Below are positions 16,481 to 27,223 of a stretch of DNA of 64,000 bases, piece by piece. Below the pieces are notes generated by a model. It ran no database searches. It was not told the DNA's origin and was given only the letters and a program-made list of their open reading frames with translations. The translations under genes were made by a program, and so were the position numbers. The DNA is from Craurococcus roseus (GTDB taxonomy: Bacteria > Pseudomonadota > Alphaproteobacteria > Acetobacterales > Acetobacteraceae): NCBI RefSeq assembly GCF_039523795.1, contig NZ_BAAAFZ010000008.1, positions 248,001 to 312,000 of the forward strand, in the 5' to 3' direction. Within the stretch, counting starts at the first letter, position 1. Each line of letters opens with the position of its first letter.

Positions 16481-17470
16481 ATGATCGATCCGTTCGGCCG
16501 GCGGATTTCCTACCTCCGCGTCTCGGTGACGGACCGTTGCGACCTCCGCTGCGTCTACTGCATGGCGGAGGACATGACCTTCCTTCCGAAAGCCGAGGTG
16601 CTGAGCCTGGAGGAGCTGGACCGCCTGTGCGGCGCCTTCATCGGCCTCGGCGTGGAGCGCATCCGCCTCACCGGCGGCGAACCGCTGGTGCGGAAGAACG
16701 TGATGAGCCTCGTGCGCTCGCTCGGGAGCCGCGTCGGCAAGGACCTGCGCGAACTCACGCTCACCACCAACGGCACCCAGCTCGCCAAGATGGCGGGCGA
16801 CCTCCACGCCGCCGGCGTCCGCCGCCTCAACGTCTCGCTCGACACGCTGGACCCCACCGTCTTCGCCGCCGTCACCCGCTGGGGCAAGCTGGAGCAGGTG
16901 CTGGACGGCGTCTTCGCCGCGAAGGCCGCCGGCCTCGCCATCCGCATCAACGCCGTGGCGCTGAAGGGCGTGAACGACCACGAGTACGACCGCATGATCG
17001 CCTGGTGCGGCGAGCACGGCTTCGACCTCTGCCTGATCGAGACCATGCCGCTCGGCGACATCTCCGGCGACCGCACGGACCAGTACCTGCCGCTCTCCGT
17101 CGCCCGCGACCGCATCCGCGCCGTCTGGACCCTGGACGAGACCGACTACCGCACCGGCGGCCCCGCCCGGTACTACACCGTGAGGGAGACCGGCCGCCGC
17201 GTCGGCTTCATCACGCCGATGACCCACAACTTCTGCGAGTCCTGCAACCGCGTGCGCCTCACCTGCACCGGCACCCTCTACATGTGCCTCGGCCAGGAGG
17301 ACGCGGCGGACCTCCGCGCCGTCCTGCGCGACCCGGCCGTGTCCGACGAAGGGCTGAAGGAGGCCATCCAGGACGCCATCGCCCGCAAGCCGAAGGGCCA
17401 TGACTTCGTGATCGACCGGCGGAACGCCCGCCCGGCGGTGGCGCGGCACATGAGCGTCACCGGCGGCTGA
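16481..17470 (+). CDS. moaA: GTP 3',8-cyclase MoaA
   Basis: Radical SAM enzyme for the first step of molybdenum cofactor synthesis. The N-terminal cluster is CDLRCVYC (C20, C24, C27), the C-terminal cluster C252, C255 and C269 (CESCNRVRLT, YMC), and the chain ends in GG as MoaA does for activation. Length 329 is typical. No moaC or moaE nearby. No molybdenum cofactor riboswitch was recognised in the 94 bases upstream. Confidence 0.97.
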   Translation: MIDPFGRRISYLRVSVTDRCDLRCVYCMAEDMTFLPKAEVLSLEELDRLCGAFIGLGVERIRLTGGEPLVRKNVMSLVRSLGSRVGKDLRELTLTTNGTQLAKMAGDLHAAGVRRLNVSLDTLDPTVFAAVTRWGKLEQVLDGVFAAKAAGLAIRINAVALKGVNDHEYDRMIAWCGEHGFDLCLIETMPLGDISGDRTDQYLPLSVARDRIRAVWTLDETDYRTGGPARYYTVRETGRRVGFITPMTHNFCESCNRVRLTCTGTLYMCLGQEDAADLRAVLRDPAVSDEGLKEAIQDAIARKPKGHDFVIDRRNARPAVARHMSVTGG

Positions 17471-17556
17471 GGTGCCGCCTCCCGCGCCTTCGTGCTTGGT
17501 CGCGCCCGCCGCGGCGGGATACATAGGCCCCGCCCGCGTACCGTTGGGGAGGCACG

Positions 17557-17943
17557 ATGGCTTCGCTCCAGGACCTCGCGGCGCGCTTGGCCATCCCCGG
17601 CTTGCCGGAGTGGACCGGCGTGGCCGCCCTGATCGCCCTGCTGCTGGTGGGCCTCGCCTACCTGCTGATGCCCTTCAGCGTCTTCGGCGTGAAGGGGCGG
17701 CTGGACGCGCTCGAAGCCCAGCTCGACGAGATCCGGGACGAGATCCGCGGCCTGTCCATCCGCATGTCCGACGGCCCGCGCCGCCCAGCCGCCGAGGACT
17801 GGGTGGACCCGCCCCGGATGCGCAACCCCGCCATCGACGAGCAGCCGCGCACGACACCGCCCATCCCGCCGCCGGCCTCCTGGCCCGACCCGCCCCGGGG
17901 CGGCCGGCCGGAACCGCGGTTGGACTGGCCGACCCGGCGCTGA
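17557..17943 (+). CDS. Unrecognised small membrane protein
   Basis: 128 residues with one clear membrane helix (about 20-43, WTGVAALIALLLVGLAYLLM), then an amphipathic coiled-coil segment (GRLDALEAQLDEIRDEIRG) and a Pro/Arg-rich tail. GGGGAGG stands six bases before ATG 17557. Codon use matches the neighbours and the topology looks deliberate, so it is probably real. Function unknown; the layout is that of small cytoplasmic-membrane scaffold proteins. Confidence 0.65.
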   Translation: MASLQDLAARLAIPGLPEWTGVAALIALLLVGLAYLLMPFSVFGVKGRLDALEAQLDEIRDEIRGLSIRMSDGPRRPAAEDWVDPPRMRNPAIDEQPRTTPPIPPPASWPDPPRGGRPEPRLDWPTRR

Positions 17944-18427
17944 CCTTGGATCGCACGGGGCGGAAACACCCGAGGCGCGCATCGCCGGGCCAACGGAGCA
18001 GGCCCGTCCCGAACCGACCGAGATCGGGCCGGAATGGGGGCCAACCCCGGTACGCGGATCGGAGCCCCACGCTGTCGGGTCGTTGATGAGCCCACCGGCT
18101 TACCCATTGCCACCCCGATCCAGTCCCCCGGCTCCAGCCAGCGCGCCCCGCGCCTCGTTAGCGCCCCGGCCTGGAGCAGCGACGGCCGGCGTGGGCCGAG
18201 TTTCGCCGTGAGGGCCACCGCGCGCCGCCGTCCACGGCACCGGAGCGGGCCTCGCCTCTTCGAACGAATCTCACCAAGCGCCCCGCCGCCGAGGCCACCT
18301 GTCGTTCATCCAGCACCCGCGTCCGGCGTATCTCGCGGTCCGGCGGAGGCGTGTCCAGCGCGCGTCCGGCCAGACGGCGCTCCCCCGCCCACGCCAGGTG
18401 GGCGGGCGGGTGGAGCGCCGGCGACGA
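17944..18427. other. Intergenic region between convergent genes
   Basis: About 480 bases between two convergent genes. No conserved protein, tRNA or clear terminator was found; frames in both directions give low-complexity translations. Confidence 0.45.
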
Positions 18428-19735
18428 TCACCGCCGGGTGGTGCTGCACCCGGTCCGGATGAAATTCTGTTCCGCCGCGGATAGGCGTGCGCCTTGCTGG
18501 AAGCGGAACAAGGCTTGGCTGCACGCGCGGTCGATGACCGGCGAGGGCCGGGACGAAGGTTGCGACGAAACCGCCCGTACCGGCGGCGGTGTTGGGGCCC
18601 GCGGCGGCGCCGGCGGCAAAGCTTCGCCGAGCGGCACCGCGTGCGACACCCGCGTCTCCAAAGGCGGTGCAGCCTGGGCCGGGGCCGCGGCCCCGGCAGC
18701 GGCACCCAGAGCCAGGCCGGCGACCCTCTGCATGGCGGCGGGATCGTCGGGCACCGCCGGCGGCGGCGCTTCCGCGGTGGCGGGCTCCGGCACCGGATCG
18801 GGTCGGGCCGCGGAGGACGACGGCACCGCGGGTACGGTCCCGCCCGCCGCGGCCGTTCCGGACGCGGCGGCCTCGGCTTGGGGCGCCGCGGCCGCTTCGG
18901 TCACCGGCTTGGGCGCCTCCGTTGATGCAGCCGGGGTCGCCGCCGCGACCTCCAGCGGCTTCGGTGGCGCCTCCGGCGGCGCAGCGACGGCGGCGGACTG
19001 GGGCTGCTCGGCGGCCGGGGCCGGCTGGTCCACGGACGCGGGCGACTCCAAGAGCAGGAAGCCCGAAACGAGGCCCAGGCCGAAGACCGTTGCGAAGGAC
19101 AAGGGCAAGATCGCCAACCGGCCCCAGCGGCGCGGCCGTGCCGAAGCGCGCGACGATGCCCGGCCCGGTCGCGGGGCGACCGCGTCCTCGACGTCCCGGG
19201 TGGTGGCAGGCGGCGTGTCCGGCATCGGTTTGGGTTGCCCCGGTAGTTCCCAAGCAGGATCAACCGCCATCGCTCGTCGTACTCCTTCGATCCATGCGGA
19301 CCCGCCCGGCACGGTCAGCGGCGGCAGCGCCGAAAACCAGCGCTCCAAAGCCCACGGCAGGCTGCGGAGCGCCGCCGCGTCCAAGCGGTTGTGAACCACC
19401 GGCAAGGTGCCGGGGAAATCGGGCCAGAACTCCACGGCGGTGAGGGCGCGACGCAGGCGGGCTTCGGCGTTGGGCGTCGCGTCCGGGACGATGTCGATCA
19501 AGGCGACACCGGTTTTCGGGTGGGCGAGCGCGTAGCATCCAGTCGCGTGCGGCCCGGGCACCCCCGTTCCGAAGCGGCACCGGCCGATGACGCTCCACCC
19601 GTCCGGCAAGGCCGGGAACGGCGACTGTTCCTGAGACGCCGACCAGGAGGGCGATGCCGCGGCCAGGCGCGCCGCGCCTTCGACCGCCGGGGACCCGACC
19701 CTGACATCCTCATGGGTTTCCGATGACGTGCCCAA
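18428..19735 (-). CDS. Unrecognised membrane protein with Ala/Pro-rich linker
   Basis: 435 residues from TTG at 19733-19735, chosen because GGAGGAG lies six bases upstream; the open frame continues further back without a ribosome site. An N-terminal globular part (about 45-160) includes GWSVIGRCRFGTG and ALERWFSALPPLTVPGG. A basic stretch and one membrane helix follow (LAILPLSFATVFGLGLVSGF), then a long Ala/Pro linker of about 150 residues, and a conserved-looking tail RFQQGARLSAAEQNFIRTGC. The topology suggests a cytoplasmic domain tethered to a periplasmic tail. I do not recognise the family. Confidence 0.7.
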   Translation of the reverse strand: MGTSSETHEDVRVGSPAVEGAARLAAASPSWSASQEQSPFPALPDGWSVIGRCRFGTGVPGPHATGCYALAHPKTGVALIDIVPDATPNAEARLRRALTAVEFWPDFPGTLPVVHNRLDAAALRSLPWALERWFSALPPLTVPGGSAWIEGVRRAMAVDPAWELPGQPKPMPDTPPATTRDVEDAVAPRPGRASSRASARPRRWGRLAILPLSFATVFGLGLVSGFLLLESPASVDQPAPAAEQPQSAAVAAPPEAPPKPLEVAAATPAASTEAPKPVTEAAAAPQAEAAASGTAAAGGTVPAVPSSSAARPDPVPEPATAEAPPPAVPDDPAAMQRVAGLALGAAAGAAAPAQAAPPLETRVSHAVPLGEALPPAPPRAPTPPPVRAVSSQPSSRPSPVIDRACSQALFRFQQGARLSAAEQNFIRTGCSTTRR

Positions 19736-20012
19736 ACACCTCTCCTCCCGTCCCGAGCCGTCCTCTCTGTGGCGCAACGACCATTGCAGGTCCAGGTTGC
19801 GCGCTGGGACTTCAACTCAAAACCGAGTCCGGCTGTCACAAGCCAACTACGGATCGGGAGGCCGCGTCCAACGGGCCGACGGCGCAAGAGATCACGCCGT
19901 CGAGAGCGTGGCGCTTACGTCACGCTGTGGCGTTTGGGTCAAATTTCCTTGCTTTATTCAGAACGATCGCGTGAGCGACTTCCCTGTCGCGCGGCTCCCG
20001 CAGGCTCGTCCT

Positions 20013-21111
20013 TCAAACGACGCCGAGGCCCATCCAGACCAGCCGGTGGTCGGAACCCGGGAAGCCGCCCGGCAGCGCCGGATCGAAGTTGCCCACCAGC
20101 GGGAAAAGCGGGTCGTCGGACTGCGGCCAGAACACGCCCGCCGCGCGGCGCCAACCCCTCAGCGGAAGGCAGCGCGTAGTCCACGCGGAGGTTGCCGGGC
20201 GCGGTGTCGGAGAAGTCGGCCGTGTCGAACGCCGGGTCCCCGCGGTGCGACGCGTTGGCGCCGCCCCGCAGCGCCGCTTGCTCCGGTCCGCCCGCGGCCG
20301 CCGGCCGGAGCGAGTCGTCCACGGCCGGATTGTCGAGCAACTGGCGGATGGCGTCGTCCACGCTGTCGCCGTTCTCGTCGGCATTGCGCAGCCCGTTGCG
20401 GTCCTCCGGCCCGTCGAAGGCCGGCGGCGTCGGGTGCGCCGCCAGCAGGTGGACGACCTCTCCGCCCACCAGCACGGGCACGTCCCAAAAGCTCTTGGAC
20501 GGGAGGCGGAACACCTCCAACTCCTCGGCTGAGTACCAGTCGCCCGGCCCCGGCGTCGCGGGGTCGTCCGGCAGGCGGGCGCCGGGCATGTCCTTCCACA
20601 GGAAGGGTTGGAAGGTGCGGACCTCGTCGCGCAGGATCGGGTATTCAGAGAACACCGCCATCCCGTACTGGCCCGGGAAGACGCCGAAGCCGAGTGCGTC
20701 CTCGCCGTAGCCGCGGTCCCCCGGTTCGGAGGCCACGGCGCCGTTGTTGTCGAGGTCGAAGCCGGAGGCTACGCCGGTGTTGGACGGCGCGACGAAGACG
20801 GGGGGGTATTCGATCGGCGGCGCGGCCGCGCCCAGGCCGAGCGTGTCCTGGCCGCGCTCCAGGTAGTTCAAGCGGAACAGGTCGGCCGCCGCGTCGTATG
20901 CGGCATAGTCGAACTCGTTCACCAGCAGCAGGTCGGGCGCCACGCGCTGCACGATCTCCGCGGCGGTCCTCGCCTGCGTGTCGCCCGGCGTGGCGAGGTC
21001 GGACACGAGGCCGCCCTCCGCATTGCGGAAGAGCGAGGCGTTGAAGGTGGCGACGCGGATCTGGATCTGGTCCGCGCCGGCCGGCGTGGCAGGCGTGATG
21101 GCTTCGGTCAT
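20013..21111 (-). pseudogene. Endonuclease/exonuclease/phosphatase-family protein, frameshifted
   Basis: From ATG at 21109-21111 the frame encodes an EEP-fold enzyme: RVATFNASLFR, LLVNEFDY with the metal-binding Glu, and AHPTPPAFDGPEDRNG. After the VDYALPS segment the conserved end (GVFWPQSDDPLFPLVGNFDP, then GSDHRLVWMGL) continues in another frame and stops at 20013. The switch is at about 20137-20139, where the minus strand reads GGCGGGCG; removing one G restores the frame. No Sec signal is obvious. Either a sequencing error or a recent inactivation. It sits 60 bases after the PhoX-like gene, which is also frameshifted. Confidence 0.8.
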
Positions 21112-21171
21112 TTGGTCGGCCCTTGCTGCGGCGGCGCGCCGGTCGCCGGCGCGCCGCGCGTCCAATCACGG

Positions 21172-22583
21172 TCAGGCGAAGAGGGCGTCCACGTCCCCGC
21201 GCATCAGCAGGAGCTGGCCGCCCTCCACCATCTCGATCCGGCCGGAGCTGCCCGGGGCGCCGAACGGGTAGTGCGCCTGCACGTCGAGCAGGATAAGCCT
21301 CTTGCCCGTCGCGGCCGAAGATGCCCGTCACGTCCACCACGCCCGAGGACTCCTCGTTCGTGTTGAAGGGCGGCGTCGGCGCCAAGCCCGTCTCGTCGCC
21401 GAAGCGCGCCGGGTCGTGCCGCGCCACCTCGACCAGCTTGTCGGTCTCCGGGTCGTAGGCCCAGATGCGGGCCGACCGGGCCTCGTTGCCGGGATCCTCC
21501 TGGATGACGACCTTGCCGGTGCTGGAGACCGTGAGGTTGTCGAGCGCCCGGATGCCCTCCGACCCGTCTAGGAGCTGCGTCACGGTGCCGCCCAGCTCCG
21601 GCCGGGCGCCGTCGATGAAGTCGAGTGCCCAGAGGCGCGTCGGGGCGTCGGCGGTGCCCGTGGTGGCGAAGAAGAAGCGGTTCGGGTCCTGCGTGTCCCA
21701 AGCGCCGTCCTCGGGTCGGCCGAACTCCGTCACGCCGCGCTCGGCGCTCATGGCCTGGAGCTGGGCGCCGGTCATGCCGCTGACGTCGCCGAGGTCTTCC
21801 AGCAGGAAGGCGGACTGCTCGGGGGAGGCGTCCGTGTCCAATTCGTAGCTCGCGCGGACGCCGTAGAGGCTGCCATCGGTGAGGCCGGCGCGCTCGACGG
21901 TGTTGCCCTCGCTCCGCTTCTCGCCGACGTAGACGTAGGCCTGCCCGGGCGTCTGGTCGTCGAGGCCGACCACGACCGTCCTCTCGCCCGCGTTCGGGTT
22001 GGCCACGGAGTTCTCCCAGGAGAGCTTGCCGAGCCAGGGCAGGTCGTAGACGTTGCCGGTTTCCGCGCCGGACGCGACCCAGGCGAACGCCCGGCCTTCG
22101 TCGCCGATCTCCTCGCCGTTGAGGAGGATGCGGTCATGCGTCCCCTTGCCGGTGGCGGCGTCGAAGAACGCCGACGGGAGCGCCAAGTCGGCCGAGCAGA
22201 GGCGGCCGAGGGCGGTGGTGCCGAGGGCGAAGGCGCCCGTGGCGGCGTCGTACCGGCAGAACCGGTCGCCGAGGCCGTCGGCGGCGGCCACTTCGAGCGT
22301 GTCGATGTCGACGACCAAGCGGCTGACGAAGGCGCCGATCGAGCCGTGCTCGCGCACCACGCCGTTGGCGGCGCCGATCCCGTGGTTGACCAGTGCCGTC
22401 GCCGTTGCCGAAGGCGCCGATGCCGTCCGTGATTCCGACGAAGCGCCACGCGGTGCCGTCGGGGTTGGTGGCGCCGACGATCTCGTCGCCGGCGCTGAGG
22501 ATGGAGGTGAAGGCGACGCCGGGCGCCGCCGGGACGAGGTACGGCGTTTCGGGCGTCGAAGGCCCGGTCGCGGGCGTGGTCAT
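21172..22583 (-). pseudogene. PhoX/DUF839-like phosphatase, two frame disruptions
   Basis: Three frames together give one PhoX-like (DUF839) protein. It starts at ATG 22581-22583 (TPYLVPAAPGVAFTSILSAG), shifts near 22390-22400 just after GNGDGT, where a few residues seem missing before LVNHGIGAANG. It runs through the family blocks LPWLGKLSWENS, GRPEDGAWDTQDPNRFFFAT and TVSSTGKVVIQEDP. It shifts again at 21305-21307 (GACGGGCAAG; one G fewer restores DGKRLILLDVQAHYPFG) and ends at 21172. PhoX enzymes are Ca/Fe-dependent alkaline phosphatases. As read, no full-length product would be made. Confidence 0.8.
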
Positions 22584-22833
22584 GCAGGTGCGTGCTCCCC
22601 TCGGCCCCGCGCGCTCGCCGCGCGGGGACCGGGGGCATCTCTGGCCACCCGGCGTGACACCGGCGCGAGCCGGCAAAGATGATCGCATGACGTGTTGATG
22701 CCGCAAGAAGCCGGTCCCGTGGCGCGGGTGCCTCGGCCGGGTTTGCGCCGCGGGCGGCCGATGGCCACACTGGCTGCAACAGCGGTCGGGAGGCCCTGGG
22801 CCCCGCCGCGCGCACATGGAGGGCGCCATCGCA

Positions 22834-24267
22834 ATGTACCCGAACGTCCGATTGCACATCGCCGGCGAGTGGCGCGACGCGCGCGCGGGCAAGACCATCC
22901 CGGTCATCAACCCTGCCACGGAGGAGGTGATCGGGCAGGTCGCGCACGCCGAGCGGGCCGATTTGGACGAGGCGCTGGAGGCGGCGGAGCGCGGCTTCGC
23001 GGCGTGGCGCAAGGTCTCGGCCTACGAGCGCGCCAAGGTCATGCGCAAGGCGGGCGATATCCTCCGCTCCCGTGCCGATGACATCGCGCGCTTGATGACG
23101 CAGGAGCAGGGCAAGCCGCTGGTCGAGGCGAAGATGGAGACGCTCGCCGCGGCCGACCTCATCGACTGGTTCGCCGAGGAAGGGCGCCGCGCCTACGGCC
23201 GTGTCATCCCGGCGCGCGCCGAGGGCGTGTACCAGCTCGTGATCCGCGAGCCGGTCGGGCCGGTCGCGGCCTTCACGCCGTGGAACTTCCCGATCAACCA
23301 GGTGGTCCGCAAGCTGTCGGCGGCGGTGGCGACGGGCTGCTCCATCATCGTCAAGGCGCCGGAGGAGACGCCCGCCTCGCCGGCCGAGCTGATCCGCGCC
23401 TTCCTCGACGCCGGGGTGCCGGGCGACGTCGTGGGCCTCGTCTACGGCGTGCCGGCGGAGATCAGCTCCTACCTCATCGCGCACCCGACCATCCGCAAGG
23501 TGACGTTCACCGGCTCCACGCCGGTCGGCAAGCAGCTCGCGGCGCTGGCCGGGCAGCACATGAAGCGCGCGACGATGGAGCTGGGCGGGCACGCGCCGGC
23601 CATCGTCTTCGACGACGCCGACCTCGACCTCGCCGCCAAGACGCTCGCCGGCGCCAAGTTCCGCAACGCCGGCCAGGTCTGCGTCTCGCCCACGCGCTTC
23701 CTGGTGCAGGAGAAGCTCTACGAGCCGTTCGTGGAGAAGTTCGTCGCCGCGGCGAAGAAGGTGAAGGTCGGCAACGGGCTGGAGGAGGGCGTGCAGATGG
23801 GCCCCCTCGTCCACGACCGCCGCATCCCCTGGGTGGAGGGCCTGGTCGCCGACGCCCGGCAGCGCGGCGCGGAGGTCCGCACCGGCGGCGAGCGCATCGG
23901 CAACAAGGGGTACTTCTACGAGCCGACGGTGCTGACCGGCGTGGACCGCGAGGCGCGCATGATGAACGAGGAGCCCTTCGCCCCCGTCGCCATGATCGCG
24001 CCGTTCCGCGAGTTCGACGAGGTGGTGGAGGAGGCGAACCGCCTGCCCTACGGCCTCGCGGCCTACGCCTTCACCCGCTCCGCCAAGACGGCGAACGCCA
24101 TCGCCAACAAGGTCGAGAGCGGGATGATGACCATCAACCACCTCGGCCTCGCCCTGCCCGAAGTGCCGTTCGGCGGCGTGAAGGACAGCGGCTACGGGAG
24201 CGAAGGCGGGTCCGAGGCGATCGAGGCCTACCTGAACACGAAGTTCGTGTCCCAGGCCGGGCTCTGA
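22834..24267 (+). CDS. NAD(P)-dependent succinate-semialdehyde dehydrogenase family protein
   Basis: 477-residue aldehyde dehydrogenase. TPWNFPINQVVRK (148-160) is the cofactor-binding block, FTGSTPVGK (225-233) the Rossmann turn, E249 (ELGGHAP) the general base and C283 (NAGQVCVSPTR) the nucleophile. The pattern is closest to GabD-like semialdehyde dehydrogenases. ATG at 22834 has GGAGGG about nine bases upstream; an in-frame ATG at 22816 overlaps that site. Followed by an NTF2-like gene after 86 bases. The true aldehyde substrate is not fixed by sequence. Confidence 0.92.
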   Translation: MYPNVRLHIAGEWRDARAGKTIPVINPATEEVIGQVAHAERADLDEALEAAERGFAAWRKVSAYERAKVMRKAGDILRSRADDIARLMTQEQGKPLVEAKMETLAAADLIDWFAEEGRRAYGRVIPARAEGVYQLVIREPVGPVAAFTPWNFPINQVVRKLSAAVATGCSIIVKAPEETPASPAELIRAFLDAGVPGDVVGLVYGVPAEISSYLIAHPTIRKVTFTGSTPVGKQLAALAGQHMKRATMELGGHAPAIVFDDADLDLAAKTLAGAKFRNAGQVCVSPTRFLVQEKLYEPFVEKFVAAAKKVKVGNGLEEGVQMGPLVHDRRIPWVEGLVADARQRGAEVRTGGERIGNKGYFYEPTVLTGVDREARMMNEEPFAPVAMIAPFREFDEVVEEANRLPYGLAAYAFTRSAKTANAIANKVESGMMTINHLGLALPEVPFGGVKDSGYGSEGGSEAIEAYLNTKFVSQAGL

Positions 24268-24353
24268 CCGGGGCGGCGGGCGCGTCGGAAGCTCCGGTCG
24301 GGCGGCGGCTTCGGCGGCGCGCCCGTCGCCGCTGCCGGGAGGAGCAGGGTAGC

Positions 24354-24815
24354 ATGGCCATTGCGCAGGAGGGCGTCACCGACGACGAGATCGCCGGCCT
24401 CGTCCGGCGCTCCGCCGACGCGAACGCGGCGTTCGTGCGCGGGGACATGGGCGGGTTCCTCGCGCTGATCGCCCACGCGGACGACTACACGCTCATGGCC
24501 CCGTTCGGCGGCGCGCCAGTGCGCGGTTTTGACGCCTCGCCCGAACGTTTGGCGGAGTTGTCACGCTGCTTCCGAGCCGGCGCGTTCGAACAGGAGCTGG
24601 TGCAAACCCAGGTCTCGGGCGACTTGGCGGTCCTGGTGACGATCGAGCGGCAGCGGGGCGAGATCGGCGGCCTGCCTGAGCAGGACTGGCCGCTGCGCGT
24701 CACCCAGGTCTTCCGCCGCGACGCATCCGGGTGGCGGCTGGCGCACCGCCACGCCGACCCCCTCCTGCGGAACATCGGCCTGGAGCGGGCAGCGGCGATC
24801 GCCCGCGGCGACTGA
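24354..24815 (+). CDS. NTF2/SnoaL-like protein
   Basis: 153 residues of cone-shaped NTF2 fold: an N-terminal helix (DEIAGLVRRSADANAAFVRGD), a DDYTLMAPFGG strand, and FRRDASGWRLAHRHAD at the end, as in SnoaL-like and ketosteroid-isomerase-like proteins. GGGAGGAG precedes the ATG by about 10 bases. Such proteins bind or isomerise small molecules; here the substrate is unknown. Same strand as the dehydrogenase and perhaps cotranscribed. Confidence 0.85.
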   Translation: MAIAQEGVTDDEIAGLVRRSADANAAFVRGDMGGFLALIAHADDYTLMAPFGGAPVRGFDASPERLAELSRCFRAGAFEQELVQTQVSGDLAVLVTIERQRGEIGGLPEQDWPLRVTQVFRRDASGWRLAHRHADPLLRNIGLERAAAIARGD

Positions 24816-24842
24816 CCCGGCGCCGGCGCCGCACCACGCGGC

Positions 24843-25829
24843 TCAATCGAGCGTCGCGCCCGACAGCTCCACCAGCTCCTTCCACACCTGCTCCTGCGCG
24901 CGCCAGTAGGCGCCGAATTCCGCCGGCGTCGCGTCCGTGACCGGGGTGAAGCCCGTTGGCTGAAGGCGCCCCCGGAAGTCGTCGGACATCGCCACCTGCC
25001 GGAAGGCGGCGTGCAGCGTACCGACGCGGTCCGCCGGCACGCCCGCGGGCGCGACGATGGCGTACCAGCTCTGCATGTCGATGCCGGCGCCGGGCAGCAG
25101 CTCCTTCATGCCGGGCACGTCGCGGATCTCCGGCACGTAGCCGACGCGGTTGGCGGAGCCCACGGCGAGCGCCCGGAAGCGGCCCTCCCGCACGTGCGGC
25201 ATGAGGGCCGGCATCACGTCGAACATCATGTCGATGGAGCCGCTGAGCAGGTCCTGGATGGCCGGGCCGCCGCCCCGGTAGGGGACGTGGGTGATGTCCA
25301 CGCCGGCGCTCTTCTTCACCTTCTCGATCGTCAGGTGGCTGATGGTGCCGGTGCCGGAGGAGCCCATGGTGAGGCGGCCCGGGCTCGCCTTGGCCGCCGC
25401 GACCATCTCGCCGAAGTTCTTCCACGGCCGTTCGGCGTTCACCACCAGCAGCACCGTGCCGGTGGCCACGCGGGTGATCGGCTGGAGGTCGCGCAGCGGC
25501 TCGAAGGGCATCGAGCGGCGGTACAGGAACTTGTTGGCGCAAAGGATGCTGGCCGCGCCGAGCAGGAGCGTGTGGCCGTCCTTCTCGCCCTTCGCCACCG
25601 CGTCGGCGCCGAGGTTGCCGCCGGCGCCGCCCCGGTTCTCCACCACCACCTGCCCGAGCGTGGGTTGCAGGCGCTCGGCGAGCAGCCGCCCGGTGATGTC
25701 CACCGCGCCGCCGGGCGCGAAGGGCACCACCAGCCTTACGGGGCGGGCGGGGAAAGCGCCCTGCGCGAAGGCGCGGGACGCGGCCGGCAACAAGGGCGCG
25801 GCGAGGAGGGCGCGGCGGCTGGCGGGCAT
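24843..25829 (-). CDS. Bug/TctC-family periplasmic solute-binding protein
   Basis: 328 residues with a signal peptide ending near SRAFAQG, then FPARPVRLVVPFAPGGAVD, the family's N-terminal signature. HVPYRGGGPAIQDLLSG and the closing helices are also characteristic. Frame and ATG at 25827-25829 agree with the signal peptide. Second orphan Bug protein of the window, on the other strand from the first and clearly divergent from it. Ligand unknown. Confidence 0.92.
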   Translation of the reverse strand: MPASRRALLAAPLLPAASRAFAQGAFPARPVRLVVPFAPGGAVDITGRLLAERLQPTLGQVVVENRGGAGGNLGADAVAKGEKDGHTLLLGAASILCANKFLYRRSMPFEPLRDLQPITRVATGTVLLVVNAERPWKNFGEMVAAAKASPGRLTMGSSGTGTISHLTIEKVKKSAGVDITHVPYRGGGPAIQDLLSGSIDMMFDVMPALMPHVREGRFRALAVGSANRVGYVPEIRDVPGMKELLPGAGIDMQSWYAIVAPAGVPADRVGTLHAAFRQVAMSDDFRGRLQPTGFTPVTDATPAEFGAYWRAQEQVWKELVELSGATLD

Positions 25830-25936
25830 GGCGGGAACTCCGGCGGTTCCGGCGTCCAACACCGCACCCGCCGAACCGTTCCGGGCCGGCTTGTCGCGGC
25901 GCCAAGAGAGCCGCGGGCCGGGCCGCCGGCGGGCAC

Positions 25937-25964
25937 AAAAAAGCGGCCCGTGCCGGCGAACCGC
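25937..25964 (-). terminator. Rho-independent terminator of recA
   Basis: On the minus strand a stem of 8 bp (two G-U pairs) with loop CCGGCA is followed directly by six T. It starts 27 bases past the recA stop, and separates recA from the downstream Bug gene. Confidence 0.85.
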
Positions 25965-25990
25965 CCCTCTCTCCCGAACCGGGCGCGGCG

Positions 25991-27043
<1,053 letters not shown>

Positions 27044-27183
27044 TCTGGACTTCCCGTTCGAGGAGGGGTTGCCCCCGACCACAACCAATGATTGCGGAGC
27101 GGGGCTTTTATCGCGTCGGCCGCGGCGCGTCACCGGCCATTCGACAGCCAGCAGAGTATGGCGATTCCGGACAGCAAAAACAA

Positions 27184-27198
27184 GAACATTTGGGAAAC
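27184..27198 (-). promoter_or_regulatory. LexA-like box upstream of recA
   Basis: In the recA direction the sequence reads GTTT-N7-GTTC, one mismatch from the alphaproteobacterial SOS box GTTC-N7-GTTC. A TTG-rich -35 candidate and TACTCT follow within the next 35 bases, so the box would cover the promoter. This agrees with known LexA control of recA; not proven here. Confidence 0.6.
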
Positions 27199-27223
27199 AG
27201 GAGCCTCGCCTAAGCGCCGCGGG

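Noticed and set aside
16328..17524. A long minus-strand frame opposite moaA
   Set aside because: It mirrors the moaA codons and has no recognisable motif; moaA on the plus strand is certain.
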